Below, piece by piece: positions 1 through 7,858 of a DNA stretch of 14,861 bases. How positions within the stretch are numbered: position 1 is the stretch's first letter; each line of letters starts with the position of its first letter. Both the position numbers and the translations under genes were made by a program. Under the pieces are notes generated by a model. The model saw only the letters and a list, made by a program, of their open reading frames with translations. It had not been told where the DNA came from and did no database searches. The stretch comes from Balneolaceae bacterium SMO_bin1 (GTDB taxonomy: Bacteria; Bacteroidota; Rhodothermia; Balneolales; Balneolaceae): assembly GCA_003123965.1 (NCBI GenBank), contig NNSL01000453.1, positions 1 to 14,861 on the forward strand, written 5' to 3'.

Positions 1-1
1 A

Positions 2-3000
2 CCCCTGCAAAATGGAATAACCTACCAGCTGAATATCACCAGCCAGCAAGATATTTTCGGCAATACAGCAAGCTCCATCGATACTTCTTTTAGCTACTTT
101 GAGATAACCGCGGCTGACTCCGGTGATATTTTTATCAATGAGTTTATGTACGACCCGCCTAGCGGGAGCTCAGAATATATTGAACTCCGAAATCCAACAG
201 GTGAATCGTTTGATCTGAATGGATGGACCATTAATGATAACACCGGTAATAAAGCGGTAATCACCAATAGTACGTTTGTAGTGCCGCCCGATAGCTTTAT
301 TGTAATTGCGCCGGATCAAATTCTGCTGCAGTCCTATCCTGATATTGCACTCGTCGATATGGGCACTGATTTCCCCTCGCTCAATAACGGCGGCGATGAC
401 ATTGTACTGCGCGACTCTACCGGCCAACGACTTGACTCATTGCGTTATAGGGACAGTTGGGGCGGCAGCGGATTAGCCCTTGAGCGACGCACAACGGCTG
501 TTGCTCCCATTCAGGCAAACTTTGGAGAAGCACCCAATGGATACGGAACGCCCGGCTCAATTAATGAGATACCCGGCGATACCACTCCACCCCAATTTAT
601 TGACTTTTCTATCAGGAATAATCAATCACTGCGATTTATTTTCAGCGAGCAGCTTGAGAAAGCAACCGCAGAGAATGCGAACAACTACCATTTAAATGGC
701 GGCCCCGATGTTGCCAATGTCACTTTTTCGGCACCAGCCACGGTAGATATCACCCTGACCAACCCCCTGCAAAATAACACCACATACACCGCTTCCGTGG
801 CAGGAGTCGAAGATCTTTTCGGAAATAGCATCGCCGGGCAGGATACCAGCTTCACCTATTATGAGATTTCATCCGCCGATTCGGGAGACGTCTTCATCAA
901 CGAATTTGTATATGATCCGCCCTCCGGTTCAACCGAATATGTAGAATTGTATAACCCCTCTGAGAAATCACTGGATCTGCAAAACTGGACCTTAAATGAT
1001 AACACCGGAAACCGACGCGCTATCACCCAAACCCAATTTATTGTTCCGCCCAATAGTTATGTGGTGATTGCACCGGATGAAACTTTACTGCAGACCATTC
1101 CCGAAATTGCACTCGTAGCCATGGGCAATCAATTCCCGTCACTAAACAATGGCGGAGATGATATCGTAATTCGTAATGGCACAGGCCAGCGGCTGGATTC
1201 ACTGCAGTATACCGATGGCTGGGGCGGCAGCGAAGTTGCGCTGGAACGTCGCACCACACAGGTACAACCTATTGCAGCCAACTTCGGTAATGCACCCAAT
1301 GGCATCGGCACGCCGGGGCAAACCAATGACATTGCGCCCGACACTACTCCGCCCGCCATCCAGTCATTTATAATCGAAAATAACCAGCAGTTTGCCTTTA
1401 TTTTCAATGAACAAGTTGATACAGAAACAGCGACCAGTACGGCGAACTTTCAAATTTCAGGCGGGTTGAATATAGCTTCAGTTTCTGTTTCCGGACCCGA
1501 TACTGTTCGCGTCAGCCTGTCCGAAAACCTGCAGAATAACACCTCCTATACGGCAGGCGTATCGAACGTGGAAGATATCTTTGGCAATGCTATGAGCAGC
1601 AAGGATACCACTTTTACTTTCTATGAAGTATCGCCGGCTGATTCAGGCGATATTTTCGTCAACGAATTCATGTATAATCCCCCGGAAGGCAGCACCGAAT
1701 ATGTTGAGTTATATAATGCATCGTCAAAATCCATAGACCTCAATGGCTTTACCCTTAATGACGGCACCGGCAATCGGGCAGCAATAAGCAGCGGCCAATT
1801 TATTCTTCCTCCAGACAGTTTTGTCGTAATTGCGCCCGACCAAAGCATAAAAGAAGAACATCCCGGCATTAAAATCATTGCCATGGGCAGCCAGTTTCCT
1901 TCCCTCAATAACAGCAGCGATGACATTGTGCTGCGTGACGACTCGGGTCAGCGCCTGGACTCATTGCAATATAGCGCAGCTTGGGGTGGCAATGGCGTGG
2001 CACTGGAACGGCGTTCAACCAATATTGAACCGGTACAACCAAATTTTGGGAATGCCCCCAACGGAGAGGGCACGCCGGGCTCAGTGAATGCAATCACCCC
2101 GGATACTACACCACCTGCGCTCACGAGTTTAACTATCGCCGGCAACCAAGAACTGCAGCTTACTTTTTCGGAACCGCTTACCAGAAAGCAAGCAGAAAAC
2201 AACGCTAATTATACGTTAAGCAACGGCATCATAATACAGTCAGTTAGCCAAACCGCCGATGATAGCTTAACGATTAGGTTGGCGGATGCTTTGCAAAATG
2301 CCAAAAATTACGATCTTACCATTCAAAACCAGCAGGATATCTTCGGAAACGCCGCCTCCCAGATCGATACTTCGTTTACTTACTATGAAGTTTCTCCTGT
2401 TGATTCCGGGGCCGTGTTCATCAATGAGTTTATGTACGATCCACCCGAGGGCAGCTCAGAATATATTGAGATCGTGAATACCAGCTCAGCTTCGTATGAC
2501 TTAAATAAATGGACCATTAATGATAACACAGGCAATAGACGCATAATCACTGAAACGTCGTACATTTTGCCGCCCAAAAGTTACCTTGTCATCGCGCCGG
2601 ATGAAACACTCCTTAACGAGAATCCCGAAACTCCACTGCTTGCCGTTGGCAACCGGTTTTCATCACTCAATAACAGTGGCGATGATATCGTGTTGCGCGA
2701 CTCCACCGGGCAGCTGCTTGATTCATTGCGTTACAGCGCATCTTGGGGCGGCAGTGAAATAGCACTTGAACGGCGGACAACAACAGCCCCAGCACTGAAA
2801 CCAAATTTTGGGAAGGCTACCAACGGTTTGGGAACACCCGGTCAAAAAAACCAGATAGAAGAGGATAAAGCAGCTCCAAATCTTTCCGGCTTTTCCATTA
2901 CAGATGCCAGCACCCTGCAATTTGTATTCAGTGAGCAGGTGCAGCGATTGCCCGCAACGAATCCCGAAAACTACACGCTCTCCGGTGACATTGGTATTAA

Positions 3001-5575
3001 TTCAGCCACTCTTTCTGGTGACACCGTGCGTGTATCACTCGCTAATCCGCTCCAAAACAATACGAGCTATCGTGCAACCGTCAGTGGAATCAGTGATATA
3101 TTTGATAACACGATGGGAAGCCGCGATACCAGCTTCACGTACTATGAGGTCTCTGCAGTAGAAGATGGGGACATTTTCATTACAGAATTTATGTACGAAC
3201 CGCCCTCGGGACAAACGGAGTATGTAGAACTTTTCAATGCCTCTGCGAAGTCGCTAGATTTACAAAATTGGACCATTAACGACAATACCGGCAATCGCCG
3301 AACCATTACCGACCAGCAATTTATAATGCCGCCGGGTAGCTACGCTGTTATTTCGAGTGACCAAACCCTGCTCAAAGAGTACCCTGATATCGCATTGGTT
3401 GCCATGGCTAGTCAATTTCCTTCGCTCAACAACAGCGGCGATGATATTGTGCTGCGGGATGCCAACGGGCAACAACTCGACTCCCTCCGTTACACCGCTG
3501 CTTGGGGTGGCGATGAAGTATCGCTCGAGCGGCGGTCTGTGCAAGTGGCTCCTGCTAAACCCAATTTTGGAGAATCACCCAACGGTTTTGGCAGTCCGGG
3601 ATCCGCTAATGAAATTGAGAGTGATCGTCAGGCACCTGTATTGAACAACCTGCGGATATTAGACAATACGAGCCTGCAGCTTATTTTTTCTGAAGCAATT
3701 TCTGGCGCTACCGCTACTGAACGAGGGAATTACCAATTTTCGCCTGAGCGAAATATTCAGCTCATTTCGGCCGTGCAAGATACCGTCACAATCATTCTAT
3801 CGCAGCCGCTTCAATCCGAACTGCAATACACCTTCACCGTTCAAAACCTGGAAGATATTTTCGGCAATTCCATACCTAAAATCTCTCAATCAATTACTTT
3901 TGTGGCGTTCAGTGAAGCAGCACCGGGCGACCTAATCATCAATGAGTTTCTTTACACGCGCGAGAGTGCCGGTGACCCTGAATTCGTTGAGCTTTATAAT
4001 ACCACTGATCAAAACTTTGATCTCACAAACTGGAAGCTGGGTGATGCCCGCGGAACTGCAACCCTAGAACCCGGCACACAGCTCCGCGCCGGAGAGTTTC
4101 TTGTGCTCACTGACAATGCCACGCTGGCCAACGGGCTCAACAATAGCGTTTACCTTTCCAATTTCCCATCATTGAATGACGATGAAGACGCTATCTACAT
4201 CCATAATAGTGAGGGTGCTACCATAGATTCGTTGTTCTATAATGACCAATTCGGGGGCAATATAGACGGCAAATCAGCAGAGCGCAAAGATCCGGCAGCT
4301 GCTTCGAACGATCCTTCAAACTTTGCAACGAGTTCGGCCGAAAGTGGCTCTACGCCCGGCGAAGAAAACACCTCATTTGCAATTGATGAGACGCCACCTG
4401 AAATCACCTATTCACGTATTTTTGCCAATGGCGATATTGAGCTGCGGTTCAGTGAATTTATTAGTGTTACCCCGGACCTTCAATTCACTCTAAATGAGCA
4501 GCCTCTGGAAATTGATGAATTTGACGCAAATAATGCCAACGTCATTTACCTAAATACGCCGGCAGACGTTTCGCCGGGTTCAGAGCTGATCGTAACAGCT
4601 CAAAACCTGAGTGATGTTCGCGGCAACACGACTAGCTTGGTACAACAAGCCGTCGCTCAACCTTTAACGCCCGGTGATGTAGTAATCAACGAAATTCTAT
4701 TTGATCCGCTGAGTGATGATGAAGACAACCGCCCCGACCAAAGTGAATATATTGAGTTGCGCAACACGCGTGATTATGCCATATCGCTGGAGGGCATTAG
4801 CCTGCATAATGCACCGGATGAAGACGGCCAAGTTCAAACCATTGTGCCGGTCCGCACCGATGCTAAATTTATACCGGCTCAAGGCACTGCACTCATATTT
4901 GCCGATGAAGCGCTCAACTTTGAGCAGAGCCAAACCGCTGCATTCTTTGAGCTTGAAAATCAATTTGAGCACACTCTCTTGCGGGTTGATCGCAGCAGCC
5001 TGAGTTTAGCCTCAACAGATGATGCCATTTATCTGACCGGCACCGAAGGCACGGAAATCGACTCAGTGTTTTTTGACGAAAGCTGGCACAATCCCAACCT
5101 GGCCGATACCGACGGCATAGCGCTGGAACGCATAAGTCCATACGGCCCCAGCAACGATGAATCCAATTGGGGCTCAAGTACAAATATTCAGGGCGGCACC
5201 CCAAACAGTGAGAACAGCATTTATCAGGAAAGCGGCGAGCAATCGCAGGATAGAATTGGCATCAGCTTCAATCCCAATCCATTTTCTCCGGATGATGACG
5301 GTACCGATGACCGTCTGTTTATCAATTACCGACTCGATCAATCCGACTACCTGATTAACGTTCACATTTACGACCGTTACGGGCGATTAATACGCGAGCT
5401 GGCCGATGGCGAACCGGCTGGTTTTGAAGGGTCACTCATTTGGGACGGACTGAAAGACAACGGTCAACGCAATCGCATCGGCATTTATATTGTTATTTTT
5501 GAAGCCTACGACAGTGCCAGCGGCAGCAGCCGAACGTTTAAAGAAACGGTGGTGCTGGCTCGCAGACTCAATTAA
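2..5575 (+). CDS. Giant secreted lamin-tail/Ig-like repeat protein, 3' part (5' end outside window)
   Basis: The frame is open from base 2, and the first residues (PLQNGITYQL...DIFGNTASS) are the tail of an Ig-like domain, so the ATG at 146 is internal and the gene begins upstream. The visible part is 1857 residues. It alternates lamin-tail domains (NEFMYDPPxGSxEYVEL, DNTGN, PSLNNxGDDIVLRD, LERR, GTPG) with SbsA-like Ig domains (TPPxxxxF, FSE, LQNNTSY, DIFGN). Modules start near residues 40, 294, 548, 802, 1055, 1308 and 1557; the last two are more divergent. From about residue 1754 a FlgD-like/sorting-type domain (NPNPFSPDDDG, IYDRYGRLIREL, WDG, GIYIV) closes the protein. I see no cysteine and many acidic residues, as in extracellular proteins. 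Lamin-tail domains in bacteria occur in secreted or surface proteins; an adhesive or structural surface role is inference. Export by a type IX-like route is possible but unproven. Confidence 0.9.
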   Translation, partial: PLQNGITYQLNITSQQDIFGNTASSIDTSFSYFEITAADSGDIFINEFMYDPPSGSSEYIELRNPTGESFDLNGWTINDNTGNKAVITNSTFVVPPDSFIVIAPDQILLQSYPDIALVDMGTDFPSLNNGGDDIVLRDSTGQRLDSLRYRDSWGGSGLALERRTTAVAPIQANFGEAPNGYGTPGSINEIPGDTTPPQFIDFSIRNNQSLRFIFSEQLEKATAENANNYHLNGGPDVANVTFSAPATVDITLTNPLQNNTTYTASVAGVEDLFGNSIAGQDTSFTYYEISSADSGDVFINEFVYDPPSGSTEYVELYNPSEKSLDLQNWTLNDNTGNRRAITQTQFIVPPNSYVVIAPDETLLQTIPEIALVAMGNQFPSLNNGGDDIVIRNGTGQRLDSLQYTDGWGGSEVALERRTTQVQPIAANFGNAPNGIGTPGQTNDIAPDTTPPAIQSFIIENNQQFAFIFNEQVDTETATSTANFQISGGLNIASVSVSGPDTVRVSLSENLQNNTSYTAGVSNVEDIFGNAMSSKDTTFTFYEVSPADSGDIFVNEFMYNPPEGSTEYVELYNASSKSIDLNGFTLNDGTGNRAAISSGQFILPPDSFVVIAPDQSIKEEHPGIKIIAMGSQFPSLNNSSDDIVLRDDSGQRLDSLQYSAAWGGNGVALERRSTNIEPVQPNFGNAPNGEGTPGSVNAITPDTTPPALTSLTIAGNQELQLTFSEPLTRKQAENNANYTLSNGIIIQSVSQTADDSLTIRLADALQNAKNYDLTIQNQQDIFGNAASQIDTSFTYYEVSPVDSGAVFINEFMYDPPEGSSEYIEIVNTSSASYDLNKWTINDNTGNRRIITETSYILPPKSYLVIAPDETLLNENPETPLLAVGNRFSSLNNSGDDIVLRDSTGQLLDSLRYSASWGGSEIALERRTTTAPALKPNFGKATNGLGTPGQKNQIEEDKAAPNLSGFSITDASTLQFVFSEQVQRLPATNPENYTLSGDIGINSATLSGDTVRVSLANPLQNNTSYRATVSGISDIFDNTMGSRDTSFTYYEVSAVEDGDIFITEFMYEPPSGQTEYVELFNASAKSLDLQNWTINDNTGNRRTITDQQFIMPPGSYAVISSDQTLLKEYPDIALVAMASQFPSLNNSGDDIVLRDANGQQLDSLRYTAAWGGDEVSLERRSVQVAPAKPNFGESPNGFGSPGSANEIESDRQAPVLNNLRILDNTSLQLIFSEAISGATATERGNYQFSPERNIQLISAVQDTVTIILSQPLQSELQYTFTVQNLEDIFGNSIPKISQSITFVAFSEAAPGDLIINEFLYTRESAGDPEFVELYNTTDQNFDLTNWKLGDARGTATLEPGTQLRAGEFLVLTDNATLANGLNNSVYLSNFPSLNDDEDAIYIHNSEGATIDSLFYNDQFGGNIDGKSAERKDPAAASNDPSNFATSSAESGSTPGEENTSFAIDETPPEITYSRIFANGDIELRFSEFISVTPDLQFTLNEQPLEIDEFDANNANVIYLNTPADVSPGSELIVTAQNLSDVRGNTTSLVQQAVAQPLTPGDVVINEILFDPLSDDEDNRPDQSEYIELRNTRDYAISLEGISLHNAPDEDGQVQTIVPVRTDAKFIPAQGTALIFADEALNFEQSQTAAFFELENQFEHTLLRVDRSSLSLASTDDAIYLTGTEGTEIDSVFFDESWHNPNLADTDGIALERISPYGPSNDESNWGSSTNIQGGTPNSENSIYQESGEQSQDRIGISFNPNPFSPDDDGTDDRLFINYRLDQSDYLINVHIYDRYGRLIRELADGEPAGFEGSLIWDGLKDNGQRNRIGIYIVIFEAYDSASGSSRTFKETVVLARRLN
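119..4669 (+). repeat. Six complete coding modules (lamin-tail + Ig-like), about 760 bp each
   Basis: Anchoring on the residue before the conserved GD(I/V)FINEF block, module starts lie at 119, 881, 1643, 2405, 3164, 3923 and 4670. The spacings are 762, 762, 762, 759, 759 and 747 bp. Protein motifs repeat strongly, but DNA copies differ at many third positions; only short stretches such as TGGACCATTAATGATAACAC recur exactly. This points to old duplications kept by selection rather than recent copying. A partial module precedes base 119, and a seventh, longer lamin-tail copy follows 4670. Confidence 0.9.
5261..5572 (+). other. C-terminal FlgD-like / sorting-type domain of the giant protein
   Basis: The last about 104 residues begin with ISFNPNPFSPDDDG. 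They then carry an INY.L strand, IYDRYGRLIREL, a G-rich WDG turn and GIYIVIFEAYD, and end in VVLARRLN. This is the pattern of FlgD-type Ig domains and of the C-terminal domains placed at the end of many secreted Bacteroidota-type proteins. The acidic DDDGTDD stretch could bind calcium. A T9SS sorting role is inferred from position and resemblance only. Confidence 0.6.
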
Positions 5576-5578
5576 TCA

Positions 5579-5628
5579 AGAATTAGGAATTAGAGATTAT
5601 CTCTGCTTTCTTTATGATTCCTGATTCT
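5579..5628. repeat. Imperfect inverted repeat built of 7-bp units, between the giant gene and murI
   Basis: Arm 5579-5592 (AGAATTAGGAATTA) pairs with 5615-5628 (TGATTCCTGATTCT) over 14 positions, two of them G-U. The left arm consists of heptamers AATTAGG, AATTAGA (5581-5594), the right arm of TGATTCC, TGATTCT (5615-5628). A small GAGA-TTA-TCTC hairpin sits in the loop at 5593-5603. It starts 4 bases after the stop codon, so it could end or protect the upstream transcript, but no T-run follows. Confidence 0.55.
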
Positions 5629-5660
5629 GCATTCGAATTATAAATTTAATTAAAACTAAA

Positions 5661-6488
5661 ATGGGCAGCAGAAAATCACCCATCGGCATTTTTGATTCTG
5701 GCGTTGGCGGGCTGACCGTCATGCGTGATATTATAGAAACGCTGCCGGAATATGATTATCTCTACCTTGGTGATAATGCGCGCGCTCCATATGGTACACG
5801 CTCATTCGAAACAATCTATCATTATACGCTCGAGTGCGTTAAGTATTTATTCAGCCGTGATTGCCATTTAGTAATTCTGGCCTGCAACACCGCCTCGGCC
5901 AAGGCACTACGCACTATTCAAAAGAATGATTTACCAAAAATTGATCCCAGCAGAAGAGTGCTAGGTGTTATACGACCCACGGCAGAAGTCATTGGCCAGC
6001 ACACCAATACCGGCCATGTAGGTGTTCTGGGCACGCCCGGCACGGTGAGTTCTGAATCGTACGTAATGGAAATTGCCGACCAATATCCCAGGCTGCAAAT
6101 TTACCAGGAAGCCTGCCCCATGTGGGTGCCGCTCGTGGAAAACAACGAGCATACCAGCCCCGGTGCCGACTACTTTGTGAAGCAGTCTATCAATGCGATA
6201 ATGGAACAATCACCCGAAATTGATGTGTTGTTGCTGGCCTGCACGCACTTCCCACTGTTGATGAATAAAATAAAGGAATACACTGGGGACGAAGTAACCG
6301 TGCTGAGCCAAGGTAAAATTGTTGCTAAAAGCCTGGCCGACTATCTCCAGCGCCATCCTGAAATAGATAAAAAGTGTTCAAAGCACGGAAGCCAGCAATT
6401 TCTTACCACCGATTCCACCGAAGATTTTGATGCCCATGCAGAAATTTTCTTTGGCCGAAAAGTGCAGTCCGAATTCGTGGAGATTTGA
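5661..6488 (+). CDS. murI: Glutamate racemase MurI
   Basis: This cytoplasmic enzyme interconverts L- and D-glutamate, supplying D-glutamate for peptidoglycan. The 275 residues match the family's usual length. Visible family signatures are GIFDSGVGGLTV (residues 9-20), LGDNARAPYG (36-45), ACNTASA with the first catalytic cysteine at 75, and LLACTHFPLL with the second catalytic cysteine at 194 followed by His196. Both cysteines of the two-base mechanism are present, so an active enzyme is expected. The start at ATG 5661 is preceded by an A/T-rich stretch without a Shine-Dalgarno, as is usual in this group. It lies 85 bp after the giant surface-protein gene and 113 bp before the flavoprotein gene on the same strand; no operon logic beyond co-orientation is evident. 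The C-terminal tail after residue 240 is poorly conserved, as is common. Confidence 0.95.
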   Translation: MGSRKSPIGIFDSGVGGLTVMRDIIETLPEYDYLYLGDNARAPYGTRSFETIYHYTLECVKYLFSRDCHLVILACNTASAKALRTIQKNDLPKIDPSRRVLGVIRPTAEVIGQHTNTGHVGVLGTPGTVSSESYVMEIADQYPRLQIYQEACPMWVPLVENNEHTSPGADYFVKQSINAIMEQSPEIDVLLLACTHFPLLMNKIKEYTGDEVTVLSQGKIVAKSLADYLQRHPEIDKKCSKHGSQQFLTTDSTEDFDAHAEIFFGRKVQSEFVEI

Positions 6489-6507
6489 ATCAGCCTCTTT
6501 TGTTTCT

Positions 6508-6588
6508 GTGTCATGCTGACTCGTTTCAGCATCTCAGTGCCTAACTGAAAATTAAAATTTAGATCCTGAAATAAATTCAGGATGACAC
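6508..6588. repeat. REP/MITE-like nested inverted-repeat element
   Basis: The outer arms GTGTCATGCTGA (6508-6519) and TCAGGATGACAC (6577-6588) are inverted repeats with one mismatch. Each half also forms its own hairpin: ATGCTGA/TCAGCAT (6513-6519 and 6526-6532, 6-nt loop) and ATCCTGAA/TTCAGGAT (6563-6570 and 6576-6583, 5-nt loop). This two-hairpin layout is that of bacterial REP doublets or small non-autonomous elements; similar GTCATGCTGA...TCAGGATGACA sequences are, from memory, common between genes in Bacteroidota-type genomes. It fills nearly the whole murI-flavoprotein gap and ends 13 bases before the next ATG. Confidence 0.75.
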
Positions 6589-6601
6589 TCAATACAATTT
6601 T

Positions 6602-7831
6602 ATGAGCAAAAACTTAATCGTCATCGGCGGCGGTGCAGCCGGCTTTTTTGGAGCGGTCAATGCTGCCCGCATACATCCGGATTTATCAGTAACCATTCTT
6701 GAAAAAAGCCGAAATGTGCTCTCCAAAGTGCGGGTTTCCGGCGGTGGTCGATGCAATGTAACACATCACTGTTTCGATAATGAAGTACTGTCCAAGGCCT
6801 ATCCCCGAGGCGGAAAAGAATTACGCTGGGCTTTCGAACAGTTTGATGCCAATGATACGGTCAGATGGTTTACCTCTCGCGGTATTGAAGTAAAAACAGA
6901 GGAAGATGGACGCATGTTTCCCGTCACCGACGACTCTGAAACCATTATCCACTGCCTAAAACAGGAAGCAAAAGAACACGGTGTGCAAATCCGCACTAAA
7001 ACCAAGGCTGAAAAAATTATACCCCGCGCAGAAAACTCATTTACGGTTGAACTTGGCGATGGAGAGCGTATTAAAGCAGATTACGTGCTGGTGGCCACAG
7101 GTGGCTACAATCGGGCCAATGCCTATGAATGGTTGCGCGAACTGGGGCATTCGCTTCGGCAACCTGTGCCCTCACTTTTTACCTTTAACTTTCGGGAAAA
7201 AATCTTTAGCGAGCTCAGTGGAATATCAGTACCCGAGGCTTCCGTTGAAATCAAAGATAGCTCCTATAAGTATACAGGACCTGTTCTCATTACGCACTGG
7301 GGGCTCAGCGGTCCGGCCGTGCTCAAGGCTTCGTCGTGGGCAGCACGCTACCTGCACGACAAAGAATACCGGTTCGATATTAAAGTAAATTGGGTATATC
7401 CCGAAACCAAAAAATCGGTTCAGTCAGCGCTTAAGAAACTACGGGGTGACAATGCAAAAAAGCAGGTAAACAAGCAAAATTGGTTCGCCGAAATACCCAG
7501 CAGGCTGTGGGAAAAGTTATTGAAATTGGCTGACATCAGCCCATCAACCCGCTGGGCTGAACTCTCCAATGAAGACATCCATAATTTGACCCAGCAGTTG
7601 GTCGATGGTACATACTACATTCAGGGCAAAACTACCTACAAGGAAGAATTTGTGACGTGTGGCGGTATCCCGCTGGATGAAGTCAATTTTGGGACTATGG
7701 AAAGCAAAAAAGTGCCCGGGCTCTGGTTTGCCGGCGAAGTACTCGATATCGACGGCATTACCGGCGGTTACAATTTCCAATCGGCGTGGACCACCAGCTG
7801 GATTGCAGCCAATGCCATTGCCCATAAGTAA
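6602..7831 (+). CDS. BaiN/HI0933 (YhiN)-family FAD-dependent oxidoreductase
   Basis: The 409-residue protein is a two-dinucleotide-binding flavoprotein of the HI0933/BaiN family, a size typical for it. The N-terminal FAD-binding loop is VIGGGAAGFFGA (7-18), followed by the acidic ribose-binding residue in ILEKS (E34) and the family signature SGGGRCNVTH (46-55). The middle has VATGGYN and GPVLITHWGLSGPAVL; the C-terminus has TCGGIPLDEV and GEVLDIDGITGGYNFQSAW (378-396), which closes the FAD site. Family members are widespread and mostly of unknown substrate; BaiN was linked to bile-acid reduction in gut clostridia, but that role should not be carried over here. ATG 6602 is the natural start because the FAD motif begins within 10 residues. 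The gene ends convergently with the PhoH gene, with only 27 bp between them. Confidence 0.9.
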   Translation: MSKNLIVIGGGAAGFFGAVNAARIHPDLSVTILEKSRNVLSKVRVSGGGRCNVTHHCFDNEVLSKAYPRGGKELRWAFEQFDANDTVRWFTSRGIEVKTEEDGRMFPVTDDSETIIHCLKQEAKEHGVQIRTKTKAEKIIPRAENSFTVELGDGERIKADYVLVATGGYNRANAYEWLRELGHSLRQPVPSLFTFNFREKIFSELSGISVPEASVEIKDSSYKYTGPVLITHWGLSGPAVLKASSWAARYLHDKEYRFDIKVNWVYPETKKSVQSALKKLRGDNAKKQVNKQNWFAEIPSRLWEKLLKLADISPSTRWAELSNEDIHNLTQQLVDGTYYIQGKTTYKEEFVTCGGIPLDEVNFGTMESKKVPGLWFAGEVLDIDGITGGYNFQSAWTTSWIAANAIAHK

Positions 7832-7858
7832 GTGCTGGCCGATTCACAAAACTACGCA

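Noticed and set aside
3260..3544. Several 60-100 residue frames on both strands within the giant gene
   Set aside because: The same shadow frames recur with the coding modules, as expected from repeated DNA; they carry no start signals or recognisable domains.
119..4669. CRISPR-like or noncoding tandem repeat
   Set aside because: The period is about 760 bp and the repeats are protein-coding in one continuous frame.
7832..7858. Terminator between the convergent flavoprotein and PhoH genes
   Set aside because: Only a 5-bp AGTGC/GCACT match with no T-run; too weak to call.
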